The position numbers were made by a program, and so were the translations under genes. The notes beneath the pieces were generated by a model. It searched no databases and was not told the origin of the DNA. It saw only the letters and a list, made by a program, of their open reading frames with translations. From Bacilli bacterium (GTDB lineage: Bacteria; Bacillota_I; Bacilli_A; RF39; UBA660), in contig JAFUFG010000019.1 in NCBI GenBank assembly GCA_017470045.1, positions 1-6,627 on the forward strand: 6,627 nucleotides of DNA, given 5' to 3'. Below are positions 6,457 through 6,627 of this stretch, one piece after another; position 1 is the stretch's first letter; each line of letters opens with the position of its first letter.

Positions 6457-6627
6457 ATCCTCATGCCACAACGTGGCTGCCAGCAACGCGGCTTGAAACT
6501 TCGCCAGAAGAAAGACCATCCTTTCCACCAACGCCTACAATCCAGTTATGAATGAACTGACCGCCCTTGAAAGTAAGCATTTCCATAGCAGGCTTGTTGG
6601 AAATACCATCAGCGGTAAGGTCTACCA
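6457..6627 (-). CDS. Major capsid protein gene, 3' part of exon 1 (5' end outside the window)
   Basis: An open frame enters from the right edge and encodes VDLTADGISNKPAMEMLTF, then a stretch with GGQFIHNWIVGVGGKDGL and SRVAGSHVVAWG. The codons are GC-richer than elsewhere, as in highly expressed genes. The last Trp is TGA (6461-6463), the other TGG. After GGA-T (6460-6457) the frame would run only six codons further to a TAA inside the intron. Joined to exon 2 it continues SLYNPYRSVVFLGED to a TAG. That this is the major capsid protein is inferred from its composition, its place at the head of a crAss-like structural block and recalled resemblance of the C terminus. Another head protein is possible. 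Confidence 0.75.

Noticed and set aside
4993..6627. An intein rather than an intron in the capsid gene.
   Set aside because: The flanking frames are closed by stop codons and the insert carries group I RNA core elements, with no intein splicing motifs at the junctions.

Overview
The window looks like part of the structural module of a crAss-like phage (order Crassvirales), i.e. a low-GC tailed phage of gut Bacteroidota. Every gene lies on the minus strand, so transcription runs from 6627 towards 1. The assignment rests on gene order (major capsid protein, several virion proteins, then neck proteins), on recalled similarity of the protein sequences, on the AT-rich start sites without clear Shine-Dalgarno motifs, and on the combination of self-splicing introns with stop-codon recoding that is known in this order. 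No database search was possible.

The central observation is that UGA is read as tryptophan. Six genes contain 17 in-frame TGA codons. None of the seven genes whose 3' end lies in the window uses TGA as its stop (five TAA, two TAG). At diagnostic places TGA falls exactly where the family has Trp, as in the 'FI(K/R)EW' motif of both homing endonucleases. Under the standard code the window falls apart into short fragments and one gene (1-628) disappears. Under code 4 it resolves into long, tightly packed genes.

Layout in transcription order: (i) 6457-6627, 3' part of exon 1 of a probable major capsid protein gene; (ii) 5058-6456, a group I intron whose P7 strands (R at 6247-6264, S at 5085-5095) flank a 366-residue GIY-YIG homing endonuclease gene (5104-6204); (iii) 4993-5057, the short last exon of the capsid gene, followed by a terminator (4934-4962); (iv) three virion genes, 275 aa (4065-4892), 311 aa (3113-4048) and 294 aa (2202-3086), the last followed by a second strong terminator (2144-2179); (v) a free-standing GIY-YIG homing endonuclease of 282 aa (1283-2131); (vi) two neck or connector genes, 222 aa (628-1296) and a partial one (1-628), joined by a TAATG overlap.

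The structural genes supply the capsid and the head-tail neck. The two homing endonucleases are selfish passengers, one inside the self-splicing intron and one between two genes. Making the capsid protein therefore needs both splicing and UGA decoding. No tRNA gene, CRISPR array, integrase or attachment site was seen.
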